From an uncultured Clostridia bacterium (GTDB lineage: Bacteria > Bacillota > Clostridia > TANB77 > CAG-508), in contig CAOPES010000009.1 in NCBI GenBank assembly GCA_948502395.1, positions 1-64,000 on the forward strand: DNA of 64,000 nt, in the 5' to 3' direction. The notes below the pieces were generated by a model. The model was not told the DNA's origin, did no database searches, and saw only the letters and a program-made list of their open reading frames with translations. Positions 54,766 through 63,729 of the stretch are shown here, one piece after another. Position numbers and translations under genes: made by a program. How positions within the stretch are numbered: position 1 is the first letter of the stretch; the number at the start of each line of letters is the position of its first letter.

Positions 54766-55434
54766 TTACTTTTCTACCTTATCATTAGTAGCATTTCCAT
54801 CACCATTAACCGGAATTGTATCTCCCAAAAAAGTAGGAGTTGGCTTAAAAATACACTTTACAAAATCCTTATTTCTTGCCATAATTTCTCTTGCTTCTCT
54901 ATAACCTGCACCAACATATTGTCTTTGGTCTGATGGCACACCATAAGCTTCCACACCTAATTGATTTGCTATATACAGAGCTCTATACAAATGATATTCT
55001 TGTGTTACTATAACGATTTTCTTAGCTTCAAAAATCTCTTTTGCCCTATATATACTTTCATAAGAAGAAAAACCTGCATGATCCATAAAAATATCTTCTG
55101 CTGGCACATCTTTTTCTATTGCAAAATTTTTCATTGTGTTTACTTCATCGTAGTCTTCTTTTCCATGGTCACCACTCATTATTATTTTTGAAGATATGTT
55201 GTTTTTATATAATTCTATCGCTCTTAATAATCTATCTTCAAGCATTGGGCTTGGCTTGTCTCCCCATATTCCTGCACCTAATACGATTATACAGTCAATA
55301 TCTTTTAATTTACTATAATTTTCATCTTTTATTATCTGTTTTTTTGTTGTTGCTTTCACCCATGTATTTATTGATATTACTATTATTACTAAGATTATTA
55401 GTGTTATTATTATTGCTGTTATTATTTTTTTCAT
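54766..55434 (-). CDS. SanA/YdcF-like DUF218 protein
   Basis: 222 residues. One N-terminal membrane helix, then IDCIIVLGAGIWGDKPSPML, EDRLLRAIELYKNN, KIIMSGDHGKEDYDEVNTMK, DHAGFSSYESIYRAKEIF, VTQEYHLYRALYIANQLGVE: the ElyC/SanA/YdcF family, linked to envelope integrity and vancomycin exclusion in enterobacteria. Start ATG at 55434 with GAAGGTGAAG. Enzymatic role unknown. Confidence 0.87.
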   Translation of the reverse strand: MKKIITAIIITLIILVIIVISINTWVKATTKKQIIKDENYSKLKDIDCIIVLGAGIWGDKPSPMLEDRLLRAIELYKNNISSKIIMSGDHGKEDYDEVNTMKNFAIEKDVPAEDIFMDHAGFSSYESIYRAKEIFEAKKIVIVTQEYHLYRALYIANQLGVEAYGVPSDQRQYVGAGYREAREIMARNKDFVKCIFKPTPTFLGDTIPVNGDGNATNDKVEK

Positions 55435-55513
55435 TTCTTCACCTTCTACTTTTTCTTTATTATTTAGGCTTATTTTATCATATGATGTCAAAAAAATAAA
55501 GCGTGTAAATTAA

Positions 55514-56287
55514 TTACACACCCATTATATTATAACCACTATCAGCATAAACAACCTGACCAGTAACCGCATCAGCCATAGAACTTAGCAAAAATGTTGC
55601 AACATTACCAACCTGAACAGTTGTAACATTCCTATGCAAAGGTGCTTTTTTCTCAACTTCTGTCAAAATTGAACCAAAATCCTTAATCCCCTTAGCTGAT
55701 AAAGTTTTAATTGGACCTGCTGACACCGCATTTACCCTTATACCTTCTCTACCAAGATTTTCTGCTAAATACCTAACACTTGACTCTAATGCTGCTTTAG
55801 CAATTCCCATTACATTATATCCTTCTAACACTTTTGTTGAACCATGATATGTTAATGTAAGTAAACTTGCATTTTCATTTAGCATATCTAATTCTTTTGC
55901 CATTCTTGCAGCCAAAACAAATGAATATGCACTTACATCATTTGCGTGACTAAATCCTTCTTTACTTGTGTAAATAAAGTCATTATGCAAGTCTTCTGTG
56001 TTTGCATGTGCTATTGCATGTACTATTCCGTCTATTTTTCCATTTTCTTCTTTAATTTTTGTAAATACTTCTTTTACCATTTCGTCTTGTGATGCGTCAT
56101 TTAATACATATGTTTTCCTTCCTTCAAATTCACTTGTTAATTCGTCAATTTTTGGCTTGTTGTCTTCTCCTACATATGTAAATATTAGTTTTGCTCCATT
56201 GTCATATGCTGATTTTGCTATCCCATATGCAATGCTCCATTTGTTTCTTATTCCCATTATTAATATTGTTTTATCTTTTAAAATCAT
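55514..56287 (-). CDS. fabI: Enoyl-[acyl-carrier-protein] reductase FabI
   Basis: 257 residues. SDR-type: ILIMGIRNKWSIAYGIAKSA (FabI glycine-rich loop), VHAIAHANTEDL, TLTYHGSTKVLEGYNVMGIA with Tyr-x6-Lys spacing (Y..MGIAKA), RVNAVSAGPIKTLSAKGI. Last reduction of each fatty-acid cycle, NADH-dependent; triclosan-type target. GGAGG upstream of 56287. Distal gene of the fatty-acid operon, replacing the FabK often found in clostridia. Confidence 0.93.
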   Translation of the reverse strand: MILKDKTILIMGIRNKWSIAYGIAKSAYDNGAKLIFTYVGEDNKPKIDELTSEFEGRKTYVLNDASQDEMVKEVFTKIKEENGKIDGIVHAIAHANTEDLHNDFIYTSKEGFSHANDVSAYSFVLAARMAKELDMLNENASLLTLTYHGSTKVLEGYNVMGIAKAALESSVRYLAENLGREGIRVNAVSAGPIKTLSAKGIKDFGSILTEVEKKAPLHRNVTTVQVGNVATFLLSSMADAVTGQVVYADSGYNIMGV

Positions 56288-56361
56288 CTTTTTACCTCCA
56301 TTTTTCATTTTACATAATTTTGTAATTTAGCATATTTTTTCTTCGCGCTATTTTATGTAAT

Positions 56362-57235
56362 TTAATTTTTCAAATTTATATATTCTCCCATATTTCTAAA
56401 TTTATAATATCTTTCTTCCACAATTTGTTCCTTATTTTTTGAATTCATTTTAGAAATACTTGATTTTATTTCTTTTTTCAAATTATTTGCTATTTTCTCA
56501 AAAGCCCCTTCTCCTGTTGGTTCTTTTATAATTTTATCAATAATTTTTAAATCATATAAATCTTTTGCAGTTAACTTCATTTTCTCTGCCGCTTCTTTAT
56601 ATCTTGAAGAATCCTTCCACAAAATACTGCTATAACCTTCTGGCGAAAGTATTGAATATATTGAATTTTCAAGCATAAAAACTTTATTTCCAACACCAAG
56701 TGCTAAAGCTCCCCCAGACGAACCTTCTCCTATTACAATTGCTATAATTGGAACTTCTAATTTTGCCATTTCAAACATTGATTTTGCAATTGCTTCTCCG
56801 TTGTCCCCTTTCTTCTGCGCCAATTCCTGGATATGCTCCTTTTGTATCTATAAATGTGATTACTGGTCTTGCAAATTTTTCGGCTTGTTTCATAAATCTT
56901 ATTGCTTTCCTGTAACTTTCAGGGTTTGGCATTCCAAAGTTTCTTTCTATATTTTCCTTTGTCGTTCTTCCTTTTTGCTCTGCAATTACTGTGAAATTTT
57001 GCTTTCCAATTTTCGCTAATCCACAAACTATCGCTTTGTCATCTTTAAAATTTCTATCTCCATGTAATTCTATGAATTCATCAAATATTTTTTCTATATA
57101 ATCAAGTGCTGTTTTCCTTTTTGAATCTCTTGCAATTTCTACTCTTTCCCAAGCTGTTATTTTTTGTGTTGATTTTGAATTCTTATGCTCTTTTTTAGTG
57201 TTTTCCTGAATAGCTTGTTTTTCTGTATCTGCCAT
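56362..57235 (-). CDS. accA: Acetyl-CoA carboxylase carboxyltransferase subunit alpha, one CGG +1 site
   Basis: Read with one +1 shift: 290 residues. DYIEKIFDEFIELHGDRNFK, KIGKQNFTVIAEQKGRTTKE, FGMPNPESYRKAIRFMKQAE, TFIDTKGAYPGIGAEERGQ, then G-EAIAKSMFEMAKLEVPII, IGEGSSGGALALGVGNKVFM, MLENSIYSILSPEGYSSIL. The frame-0 stop follows an in-frame CGG (56800-56798); skipping the C joins the two halves inside the RGQxEAIA motif of AccA. The start overlaps the accD stop (TAATG). Forms the carboxyltransferase with AccD. Confidence 0.92.
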
Positions 57236-58083
57236 TATTTTTCGCCCCCTTTATGAAAGCTAATTAGTTTGGATAATGTGTCTTTTAAATCTTTTCTTTC
57301 AACTATTTTATCAATAAATCCATGTTCTAACAAAAACTCTGCGGTTTGGAAACCATCTGGCAATTGTTCTCCAATTGTCTGCTCTATAACTCTTTTACCT
57401 GCAAAACCTATCATTGCTCCTGGTTCTGCTAAAACAATATCTCCTAAACTTGCAAATGATGCTGTTACACCACCATATGTTGGGTCTGTCAATACTGATA
57501 TGTATAGCAATCCTGCTTGGTCCAGTTTTGTTAGTGCTGCTGTGGTTTTTGCCATTTGCATTAATGATATAATTCCTTCTTGCATTCTTGCTCCACCTGA
57601 TGCTGCAAATATTATTAATGGTAGCCTTTTTTCTATTGCTTGTTCTACTGCATATGTTATTTTTTCGCCAACAACAACTCCCATACTTCCCATTAAAAAT
57701 CCACTATCCATTATACATATAATAACATCTTCACCATTTATTTTACCTGTTCCAGCTGATACCGCCTCTTCAATCCCTGTCTTCTCTCTTAATGATTTTA
57801 GTTTCTTTGGGTAATCTTCTAATTCAAGTGGATTGCTTGTTTCTATGTTTATATCAAATTTTTTGTATGTATCTTTGTCTATTATTGATTCTAGCCTTTT
57901 ATTTATATGCATTCTGAAATAATGTCCACAATTTGGACAAACACTTAAATTTTCTCTTAGTGTTTCTTTGTAGATTATTTCTTTGCATTTTTCACATTTT
58001 GCCCATTTTCCAACTGGTATGTCTATTCTTGTTTTTTTGTTCTTTTCTGGTAAATTCCTTTTTTTAATTTTATCAACAATCAT
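57235..58083 (-). CDS. accD: Acetyl-CoA carboxylase carboxyltransferase subunit beta
   Basis: 282 residues. N-terminal zinc ribbon (CEKCKEI, CPNCGHYF), then crotonase fold: VVVGEKITYAVEQAIEKRLP, FAASGGARMQEGIISLMQM, DPTYGGVTASFASLGDIVLA, GFAGKRVIEQTIGEQLPDGF. Partner of AccA; makes malonyl-CoA. AGGGG precedes the start. Confidence 0.95.
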   Translation of the reverse strand: MIVDKIKKRNLPEKNKKTRIDIPVGKWAKCEKCKEIIYKETLRENLSVCPNCGHYFRMHINKRLESIIDKDTYKKFDINIETSNPLELEDYPKKLKSLREKTGIEEAVSAGTGKINGEDVIICIMDSGFLMGSMGVVVGEKITYAVEQAIEKRLPLIIFAASGGARMQEGIISLMQMAKTTAALTKLDQAGLLYISVLTDPTYGGVTASFASLGDIVLAEPGAMIGFAGKRVIEQTIGEQLPDGFQTAEFLLEHGFIDKIVERKDLKDTLSKLISFHKGGEK

Positions 58084-58109
58084 TTTTTAACCCCTATATA
58101 ATAATATTT

Positions 58110-59450
58110 TTATAAATAACGAAAGTTTTCTATAAAACTTGTGTCAAAATTTCCCCTAATAAAATCTGGATTTCTTATAATTTCAAATAAAAAATCTCTA
58201 TTAGTCTCAACACCATCAATAACAAGCTCTTCTAAGGCCCTTTTCATTTTACTAACAGCTTCATTTCTATTTGCCCCAAAAACAATAATTTTAGCAATCA
58301 TTGAGTCATAATTAGGTGGGATCGTATAACCTTCATAAATAGCAGAATCAATCCTTATTCCATTTCCACCCGGCAAATTAAGACCTGTAATCTTACCTGG
58401 ACATGGCATAAATTTCTTTTTAGGATTTTCTGCATTTATCCTGCATTCAATCGAATGCCCCCTAAACTCTATATCTTTTTGCTTAATTTTCAATTCTTCA
58501 CCTGCTGCAATTTTTATCTGACTTTTTACAATATCAATCCCTGTACGCATTTCTGTAATTGGATGCTCAACTTGAATTCTAGTATTCATCTCCATAAAGT
58601 AAAAATTTTTGTCACTATCAACTAAAAACTCAACAGTTCCACAACTTGAATAATTCGCAACTTTTGCCGCTTTAACAGCAGCCTCTCCCATTTTCTTTCT
58701 AAGTTTGTCATCAACAGCAGTCGAAGGAGTTTCCTCTATCATTTTTTGGTGATTTCTTTGAATTGAACAATCTCTTTCTCCTAAATGAATTACATTGCCA
58801 TGTTCATCTGCTAAAATTTGAATTTCCACATGTCTAGGATTTTTAACAAATTTCTCTATATAAATCTCATCATCATTAAAAGAAATCTTTGCTTCTTGCT
58901 TTACAATATTAAAATTGGTCTCCAATTCCTGATTATTATTCGCAATTCTAATACCTTTTCCACCGCCACCAGCAGCCGCTTTTAGCATAACAGGATATCC
59001 TATTTTGTTTGCAATTTTTAGTGCATCCTCAACACTTTGCACACTTCCATCAGACCCAGGAATAACTGGAACACCTGCCTTTTTCATCATTTCCTTAGCA
59101 TTAGACTTATTACCTAACAAATCAATCACATCAGCCTTTGGGCCTATAAACTTAATATTACTCTCTTCACAAATCTTAGCAAACTGCGAATTCTCTGACA
59201 AAAAGCCAAAACCCGGATGTATGCTATCAGCCTTAGTTATGCAAGCCGCTTCAATAATATTCTTAATATTCAAATAGCTCTTTGTAGAAACCGCAGGACC
59301 AATACAAACAGCCTCATCAGCAAGCTTAGTATGCAAAGCATCCCTATCAGCCTCTGAATAAACCGCAACTGTCTTAATATTCATCTCCTTGCAGGCTCTA
59401 ATAATCCTTACTGCAATCTCTCCACGATTAGCAATCAAAATCTTATTCAT
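58110..59450 (-). CDS. accC: Biotin carboxylase subunit of acetyl-CoA carboxylase
   Basis: 446 residues. KILIANRGEIAVRIIRACKE, HPGFGFLSENSQFAKIC, ATP-grasp loop AAAGGGGKGIRIANN, HVEIQILADEHGNVIHLGER, FLVDSDKNFYFMEMNTRIQ, VEHPITEMRTGIDIVKSQ. Carboxylates biotin on AccB with ATP and bicarbonate. AAAGGAGAG precedes the start. Order accC-accD-accA is the usual clostridial one. Confidence 0.95.
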   Translation of the reverse strand: MNKILIANRGEIAVRIIRACKEMNIKTVAVYSEADRDALHTKLADEAVCIGPAVSTKSYLNIKNIIEAACITKADSIHPGFGFLSENSQFAKICEESNIKFIGPKADVIDLLGNKSNAKEMMKKAGVPVIPGSDGSVQSVEDALKIANKIGYPVMLKAAAGGGGKGIRIANNNQELETNFNIVKQEAKISFNDDEIYIEKFVKNPRHVEIQILADEHGNVIHLGERDCSIQRNHQKMIEETPSTAVDDKLRKKMGEAAVKAAKVANYSSCGTVEFLVDSDKNFYFMEMNTRIQVEHPITEMRTGIDIVKSQIKIAAGEELKIKQKDIEFRGHSIECRINAENPKKKFMPCPGKITGLNLPGGNGIRIDSAIYEGYTIPPNYDSMIAKIIVFGANRNEAVSKMKRALEELVIDGVETNRDFLFEIIRNPDFIRGNFDTSFIENFRYL

Positions 59451-59469
59451 TTAACTTCTCTCCTTTTAG

Positions 59470-59572
59470 AATATTGCCACTGGGGACGGACCTTTTTGGC
59501 AATTTTTTGCCATCAGGGACGGTCCTTCTTGGCAATTTTTTGCCAAAAAGGTCCGTCCCCAGTGGCAATATT
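59470..59572. repeat. Long inverted repeat of three type A REP-like units
   Basis: A perfect 33-bp inverted repeat (59470-59502 and 59540-59572), each arm AATATTGCCACTGGGGACGG plus the rest of a type A unit, with a third, imperfect unit between. It fills the fabZ-accC gap and ends one base before the fabZ stop codon. It could form a large hairpin in the operon mRNA. Confidence 0.85.
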
Positions 59573-59995
59573 TTATACTAGTGCAAATGTTAATTCTCCT
59601 TTTGCTGCTACTTTTCCGTCTACTGTTGCTATTGCTTGCCCTACTCCGATTGGCCCTTTTCTTTTTATTATGCTTACTTCTAGTTTTAATATATCCCCTG
59701 GTACTACCATTTTCTTAAATTTCATTTTGTCTATTCCGCCAAACAATGCGTTTTTACCTTTGTTTTCTTCCATTGATAGTATTGCAACTGCTCCTGTTTG
59801 TGCCAAACTTTCTGCTATCAATACTCCTGGCATTATTGGATTTCCTGGGAAGTGCCCTTTGAAGTACCATTCGTCTTCTCTTACTTTTTTGTATGCTATG
59901 GCACTTTCCCCTGGTGTATATTCTTCCACTTCGTCTATCATCAAAAATGGGTCTCTTTGTGGAATTATTTTTTCTATTTCTTCTTTTCCTAACAT
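59573..59995 (-). CDS. fabZ: 3-hydroxyacyl-ACP dehydratase FabZ
   Basis: 140 residues. IIPQRDPFLMIDEVEEYTPG, then the hot-dog active site HFPGNPIMPGVLIAESLAQ with catalytic His and Glu, and KMKFKKMVVPGDILKLEVSI. Dehydrates 3-hydroxyacyl-ACP. AAGGAAA precedes the start. A repeat begins right at its stop. Confidence 0.95.
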   Translation of the reverse strand: MLGKEEIEKIIPQRDPFLMIDEVEEYTPGESAIAYKKVREDEWYFKGHFPGNPIMPGVLIAESLAQTGAVAILSMEENKGKNALFGGIDKMKFKKMVVPGDILKLEVSIIKRKGPIGVGQAIATVDGKVAAKGELTFALV

Positions 59996-60079
59996 TTTCC
60001 TTGTCCTTTATACTATATTTAGATTTTTATTCAGGTTTTATCTATAAACCATAATCCTGCCCAAGTCTGCTTTTGCAGA

Positions 60080-60532
60080 TTATATTTCTATTTCGAACAG
60101 TGGTGTTCCGTATTCTACTGCTTTTCCGTCTTCTACAAGGATTTTTGATATTTTTCCTGCATATTCTGCTTCTATTTCGTTCATTAATTTCATTGCTTCT
60201 ATTATGCAAAGTGTTTCTCCCACTTTTACTTCTTTTCCAAGTTCTACATAACTTTCTGCTGTTGGTGATGGTTTTGAGTAAAATGTTCCTACCATTGGTG
60301 ACTTTACTATTTTGATGTTTTCTTTTTCTGTTGGTTGATTTTCTTGTGGCTTTTGGTTATTTGTTTCGCTTGGTATTGTTTGTTTTACTTCGTTTTCTTG
60401 ATTTGCTGTAACTATTATTTTTTCTTCTTTTGCCATACTGATTTTTGTCCCGTCTGGAAAGTCTATACTTATAGATGATAATTTTGAATTTCCCATATCG
60501 TCTATTAATTGTTTAATTTTTTCGTATTCCAT
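60080..60532 (-). CDS. accB: Biotin carboxyl carrier protein
   Basis: 150 residues. N-terminal helix (EYEKIKQLIDDMGNSKLSSI), Pro/Gln-rich linker (QENEVKQTIPSETNNQKPQE), then the biotinyl domain with SPMVGTFYSKPSPTAESYV and the lysine in IIEAMKLMNEIEAEY. Carries biotin to the carboxyltransferase. No strong ribosome site upstream of the ATG. Confidence 0.94.
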   Translation of the reverse strand: MEYEKIKQLIDDMGNSKLSSISIDFPDGTKISMAKEEKIIVTANQENEVKQTIPSETNNQKPQENQPTEKENIKIVKSPMVGTFYSKPSPTAESYVELGKEVKVGETLCIIEAMKLMNEIEAEYAGKISKILVEDGKAVEYGTPLFEIEI

Positions 60533-60592
60533 TTTTTTGTTTGTATGAGCTATTTAATAGTTTAAATACTCATATACTCCTTTCTTACTTTT

Positions 60593-61825
60593 TTAAATCT
60601 TTCTTAATATGATACTTGCATTATGACCGCCAAATCCTAGTGAATTTGACATTACTGTTTCTACTTTTGTATTTACAATTTCATTTGGTGTTATATCAAG
60701 GTCACATTCTTCATCTTTTTCCTTGTAATTTATAGTTGGTGGAATTATTTGGTCTTGTATTGCTTTTACGCAAAAAATTGCCTCTATTGCACCAGCTGCT
60801 CCTAATAAGTGACCTGTGTTCCCTTTTGTTGAACTTATTTTTACTTTTTTGCTTGCTTCTCCAAAAGCCTTTTTAATTGCCATAGTTTCTGTTGTGTCAT
60901 TTAAATGTGTTGATGTCCCGTGGGCATTTATGTAATCAATTTCTTTTGGGTTTATTCCAGCGTCTTTTATTGCTCTTTCCATAGCTTTTGCTCCGCCAAT
61001 TCCTTCTGGTTCAGGAGATGTTATGTGATATGCGTCTGTTGTTGCGCCAAATCCAATAACTTCTGCATAAATTTTTGCATTTCTTTTTTTCGCATGCTCA
61101 TATTCTTCTAAAACAAGCATTGCAGCACCTTCGCCCATTACGAACCCATTTCTTTCTTTATCAAATGGAATACTTGCCCTTGTTTTATCTTCTGAACTAG
61201 AAAGTGCTTTCATATTTTCAAAACCTGCAATTCCAAGTTTACATATAGCAGCCTCTGTACCACCTGCTATAATTGCATCTTCTCCACCACATTTAATAGT
61301 TTTATAAGCCTCGCCTATTGCATGTGTAGATGACGCACAAGCTGTAACTATTGAAATTGACTCTCCTTTTAACCCTAAATCAATTGATATATTTCCTGCT
61401 GGCATATTTGAAATAGCCATAGGAATGAACATTGGTGAAACTCTTCTATTTCCTTTTTCATTTAATATCTTTGATTGTTCTTCAATTGTAATTAATCCAC
61501 CAATCCCTGAACTTACAAAAATTCCAACTCTATCTAAATCTGTATTATCTGCTGAAATTCCGCTATCTTTCAAAGCCTCTCTTGCTCCAATAATTGCAAA
61601 TTGAGAACATCTATCTAATCTTTTAGCCTGTTTTGCTTCAAAATGCTCCAACACATCATAACTCTTAACTTCTCCTGCTAAGCTAGTCTTAAATCCTGTT
61701 GTATCAAATAACGAAATTTTATCAATTCCACACTTTTTTTCTTTAATTGCTTGCCAGTTTTCTTCAACTGTATTTCCTATTGGGCTAATCGCCCCTAAAC
61801 CTGTTATAACAACTCTTCTTTCCAT
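60593..61825 (-). CDS. fabF: 3-oxoacyl-ACP synthase II (FabF)
   Basis: 410 residues. RRVVITGLGAISPIGNTVEE, catalytic Cys in VTACASSTHAIGEAYK, His in NAHGTSTHLNDTTET and in KGNTGHLLGAAGAIEAIF, GFGGHNASIILRK end. Elongating condensing enzyme. GGGAGAG precedes the start. Confidence 0.96.
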   Translation of the reverse strand: MERRVVITGLGAISPIGNTVEENWQAIKEKKCGIDKISLFDTTGFKTSLAGEVKSYDVLEHFEAKQAKRLDRCSQFAIIGAREALKDSGISADNTDLDRVGIFVSSGIGGLITIEEQSKILNEKGNRRVSPMFIPMAISNMPAGNISIDLGLKGESISIVTACASSTHAIGEAYKTIKCGGEDAIIAGGTEAAICKLGIAGFENMKALSSSEDKTRASIPFDKERNGFVMGEGAAMLVLEEYEHAKKRNAKIYAEVIGFGATTDAYHITSPEPEGIGGAKAMERAIKDAGINPKEIDYINAHGTSTHLNDTTETMAIKKAFGEASKKVKISSTKGNTGHLLGAAGAIEAIFCVKAIQDQIIPPTINYKEKDEECDLDITPNEIVNTKVETVMSNSLGFGGHNASIILRKI

Positions 61826-61838
61826 TTCTCTCTCCCAC

Positions 61839-61871
61839 GGGTGTTTTTGGGGACATTCCTTAAAAACACCC
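61839..61871. repeat. REP-like palindrome, type B
   Basis: GGGTGTTTTTGGGGACATTC then CTTAAAAACACCC, directly upstream of fabF. Confidence 0.8.
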
Positions 61872-61914
61872 TATTTATATATCTTTTTTAATCACATTAT
61901 TTTTTTCGTTCTAT

Positions 61915-61947
61915 GGGTGTTTTTAAGGACTGTCCCCAAAAACACCC
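61915..61947. repeat. REP-like palindrome, type B, inverse copy
   Basis: GGGTGTTTTTAAGGACTGTC then CCCAAAAACACCC, inverse to the copy 43 bases away. The two form a head-to-head pair in the fabG-fabF gap. Confidence 0.8.
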
Positions 61948-61956
61948 TAAACCACA

Positions 61957-62691
61957 CTACATTACCATTCCGCCATCAACTTGAAGCACTTGCCCAGTAA
62001 TATAAGAACTATCATCAGACGCCAAAAACTTAACAACATTAGCCACATCATCAGCCGTCCCCATACGTCTAAGCGGAATATTTTTAGCAATCTTAGCCTT
62101 AACATCGTCTTTCAAAACAGATGTCATATCAGTCTCTATAAATCCTGGTGCAACTGCATTTACAAGAATATTTCTTGAAGCAACTTCTTTTGCTAAGCTT
62201 TTTGTAAATCCAATTATTCCTGCTTTGGATGCTGAATAATTTGTCTGTCCCGCATTTCCTGAAATTCCAACAACTGATGAAATGTTTATTATTCTTCCGC
62301 TTCTTTTTTTCATCATATAAGGAACTACATTTTTCGTAACATTAAAAGTACCTATCAAATTAACATTTATAACACTTTCAAAATCTTCCTTTTGCATTCT
62401 CAAAATAAGCATATCTTTTGTTATTCCTGCATTGTTTACTAAAACGTCAATTGCTCCAAATTCATTTATTACTTCATCTACAAATCTCTTTGTATCATCA
62501 AAATTTGATACATCTCCTTGTACTGCTAAGCACTTTACATTGTAACTCTCAATTTCTGCTTTTACATTTGACAATTCTTCATTTTCTTTTCTGTAATTGA
62601 TTGCAATATCATAACCTTCTTTTGCAAATTTTATTGCAATTTGTTTTCCTATTCCACGTGTTGCACCTGTTATCAAGGCTACTTTCCCCAT
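61957..62691 (-). CDS. fabG: 3-oxoacyl-ACP reductase FabG
   Basis: 244 residues. KVALITGATRGIGKQIAIKF (NADPH loop), DVLVNNAGITKDMLILRM, NISSVVGISGNAGQTNYSAS with Ser-Tyr-Lys catalytic set (YSASKAG), NAVAPGFIETDMTSVL, LASDDSSYITGQVLQVDGG. An ATG at 62712 gives seven more residues; the shorter start matches the family opening. Confidence 0.94.
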   Translation of the reverse strand: MGKVALITGATRGIGKQIAIKFAKEGYDIAINYRKENEELSNVKAEIESYNVKCLAVQGDVSNFDDTKRFVDEVINEFGAIDVLVNNAGITKDMLILRMQKEDFESVINVNLIGTFNVTKNVVPYMMKKRSGRIINISSVVGISGNAGQTNYSASKAGIIGFTKSLAKEVASRNILVNAVAPGFIETDMTSVLKDDVKAKIAKNIPLRRMGTADDVANVVKFLASDDSSYITGQVLQVDGGMVM

Positions 62692-62745
62692 TTTTATCAC
62701 TTTTCCTTCCATTTTATATTTAAAATTACCTAAATTTTTACTATA

Positions 62746-63681
62746 TTAACTTTTCAAAATTTCAATTGCATCTTCCAATGTTTTAACATCACATATGTTT
62801 AAAATCGTAATTTCCCTATCGCCCTTTTCTTTTTTCACAAATCCTGACAAAGTCTTACCTGGACCAATTTCAACAAAAGTATCTACTCCATTATTTAGCA
62901 TATTTTCTAATGTTTTCGAAAATCTAACTGGATTTACAATATGTTTTGCTAAGATTTCTGTCATATCATCATTTGCCGAATATGGCTCTCCGTCTAGATT
63001 TTTTATTACTGTTGAACTAAATGGTTTAAATTCCACCTTATCCAACTCAGCTTTCAAAGTTTCTGAACTTTTCTGTAATTTTTCAGTATGAAATGGCCCA
63101 GCTGTATTTAATATCCTTACCTTTTTTGCCCCCATTTCTTTTGCTAGCTTCTCAGCTTCCAATATTCCTTCTTCTTCACCAGAAATTACAATTTGCTCTT
63201 TTGTATTGAAATTTGCTGGAACTACAAAACCATTGTTTACCTTTTTACAAACTTCAACTATTTGCTCTTCATTTAGCCCAAAAACAGCTGCCATTTTCCA
63301 ATTTCCTTCTGGTAACAAGTTTTGCATATATTCTCCACGTTTTTGGATAAGTTTAATTGCATCTTGTGTTGATAATGCACCGCCACTCACTAATGCTGCA
63401 TACTCACCTAAACTAAGCCCAGCAGACATTTCAGCTTTTATATTGTTCTTTTTTAAAATTTCCAATATAGCTAAACTCATTGTTAAAATTGCACTTTGAG
63501 TATATTTAGTTTCATTCAAGACTTCTTCTTCACCTTCAAAAGAAATTTTTGCAATGTCCATTCCTGTTATTTCTTGTGCTAAATCGTATACTTTTCTTGC
63601 TTCTTCATATTTTTCATAAACATCTTTTCCCATTCCAATTTTTTGAGTTCCTTGACCCGGAAATAAAAATCCAATTTTCAT
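62746..63681 (-). CDS. fabD: Malonyl-CoA:ACP transacylase FabD
   Basis: 311 residues. GFLFPGQGTQKIGMGKDVYE, active-site Ser in SAGLSLGEYAALVSGG, NTAGPFHTEKLQKSSETLK with catalytic His, VDTFVEIGPGKTLSGFVKKE. Loads malonyl onto ACP. AAAGGAGAAG precedes the ATG at 63681; an upstream ATG at 63720 lies in a repeat. Confidence 0.95.
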   Translation of the reverse strand: MKIGFLFPGQGTQKIGMGKDVYEKYEEARKVYDLAQEITGMDIAKISFEGEEEVLNETKYTQSAILTMSLAILEILKKNNIKAEMSAGLSLGEYAALVSGGALSTQDAIKLIQKRGEYMQNLLPEGNWKMAAVFGLNEEQIVEVCKKVNNGFVVPANFNTKEQIVISGEEEGILEAEKLAKEMGAKKVRILNTAGPFHTEKLQKSSETLKAELDKVEFKPFSSTVIKNLDGEPYSANDDMTEILAKHIVNPVRFSKTLENMLNNGVDTFVEIGPGKTLSGFVKKEKGDREITILNICDVKTLEDAIEILKS

Positions 63682-63698
63682 ACTATTCTTCTCCTTTT

Positions 63699-63729
63699 GA
63701 TGTTTTTGGGGACGGAGCAAAAAACATCA
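63699..63729. repeat. REP-like palindrome, type C
   Basis: GATGTTTTTGGGGACGGAGC then AAAAAACATCA: the most intact type C copy. It overlaps the stop of the partial birA. Confidence 0.8.
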
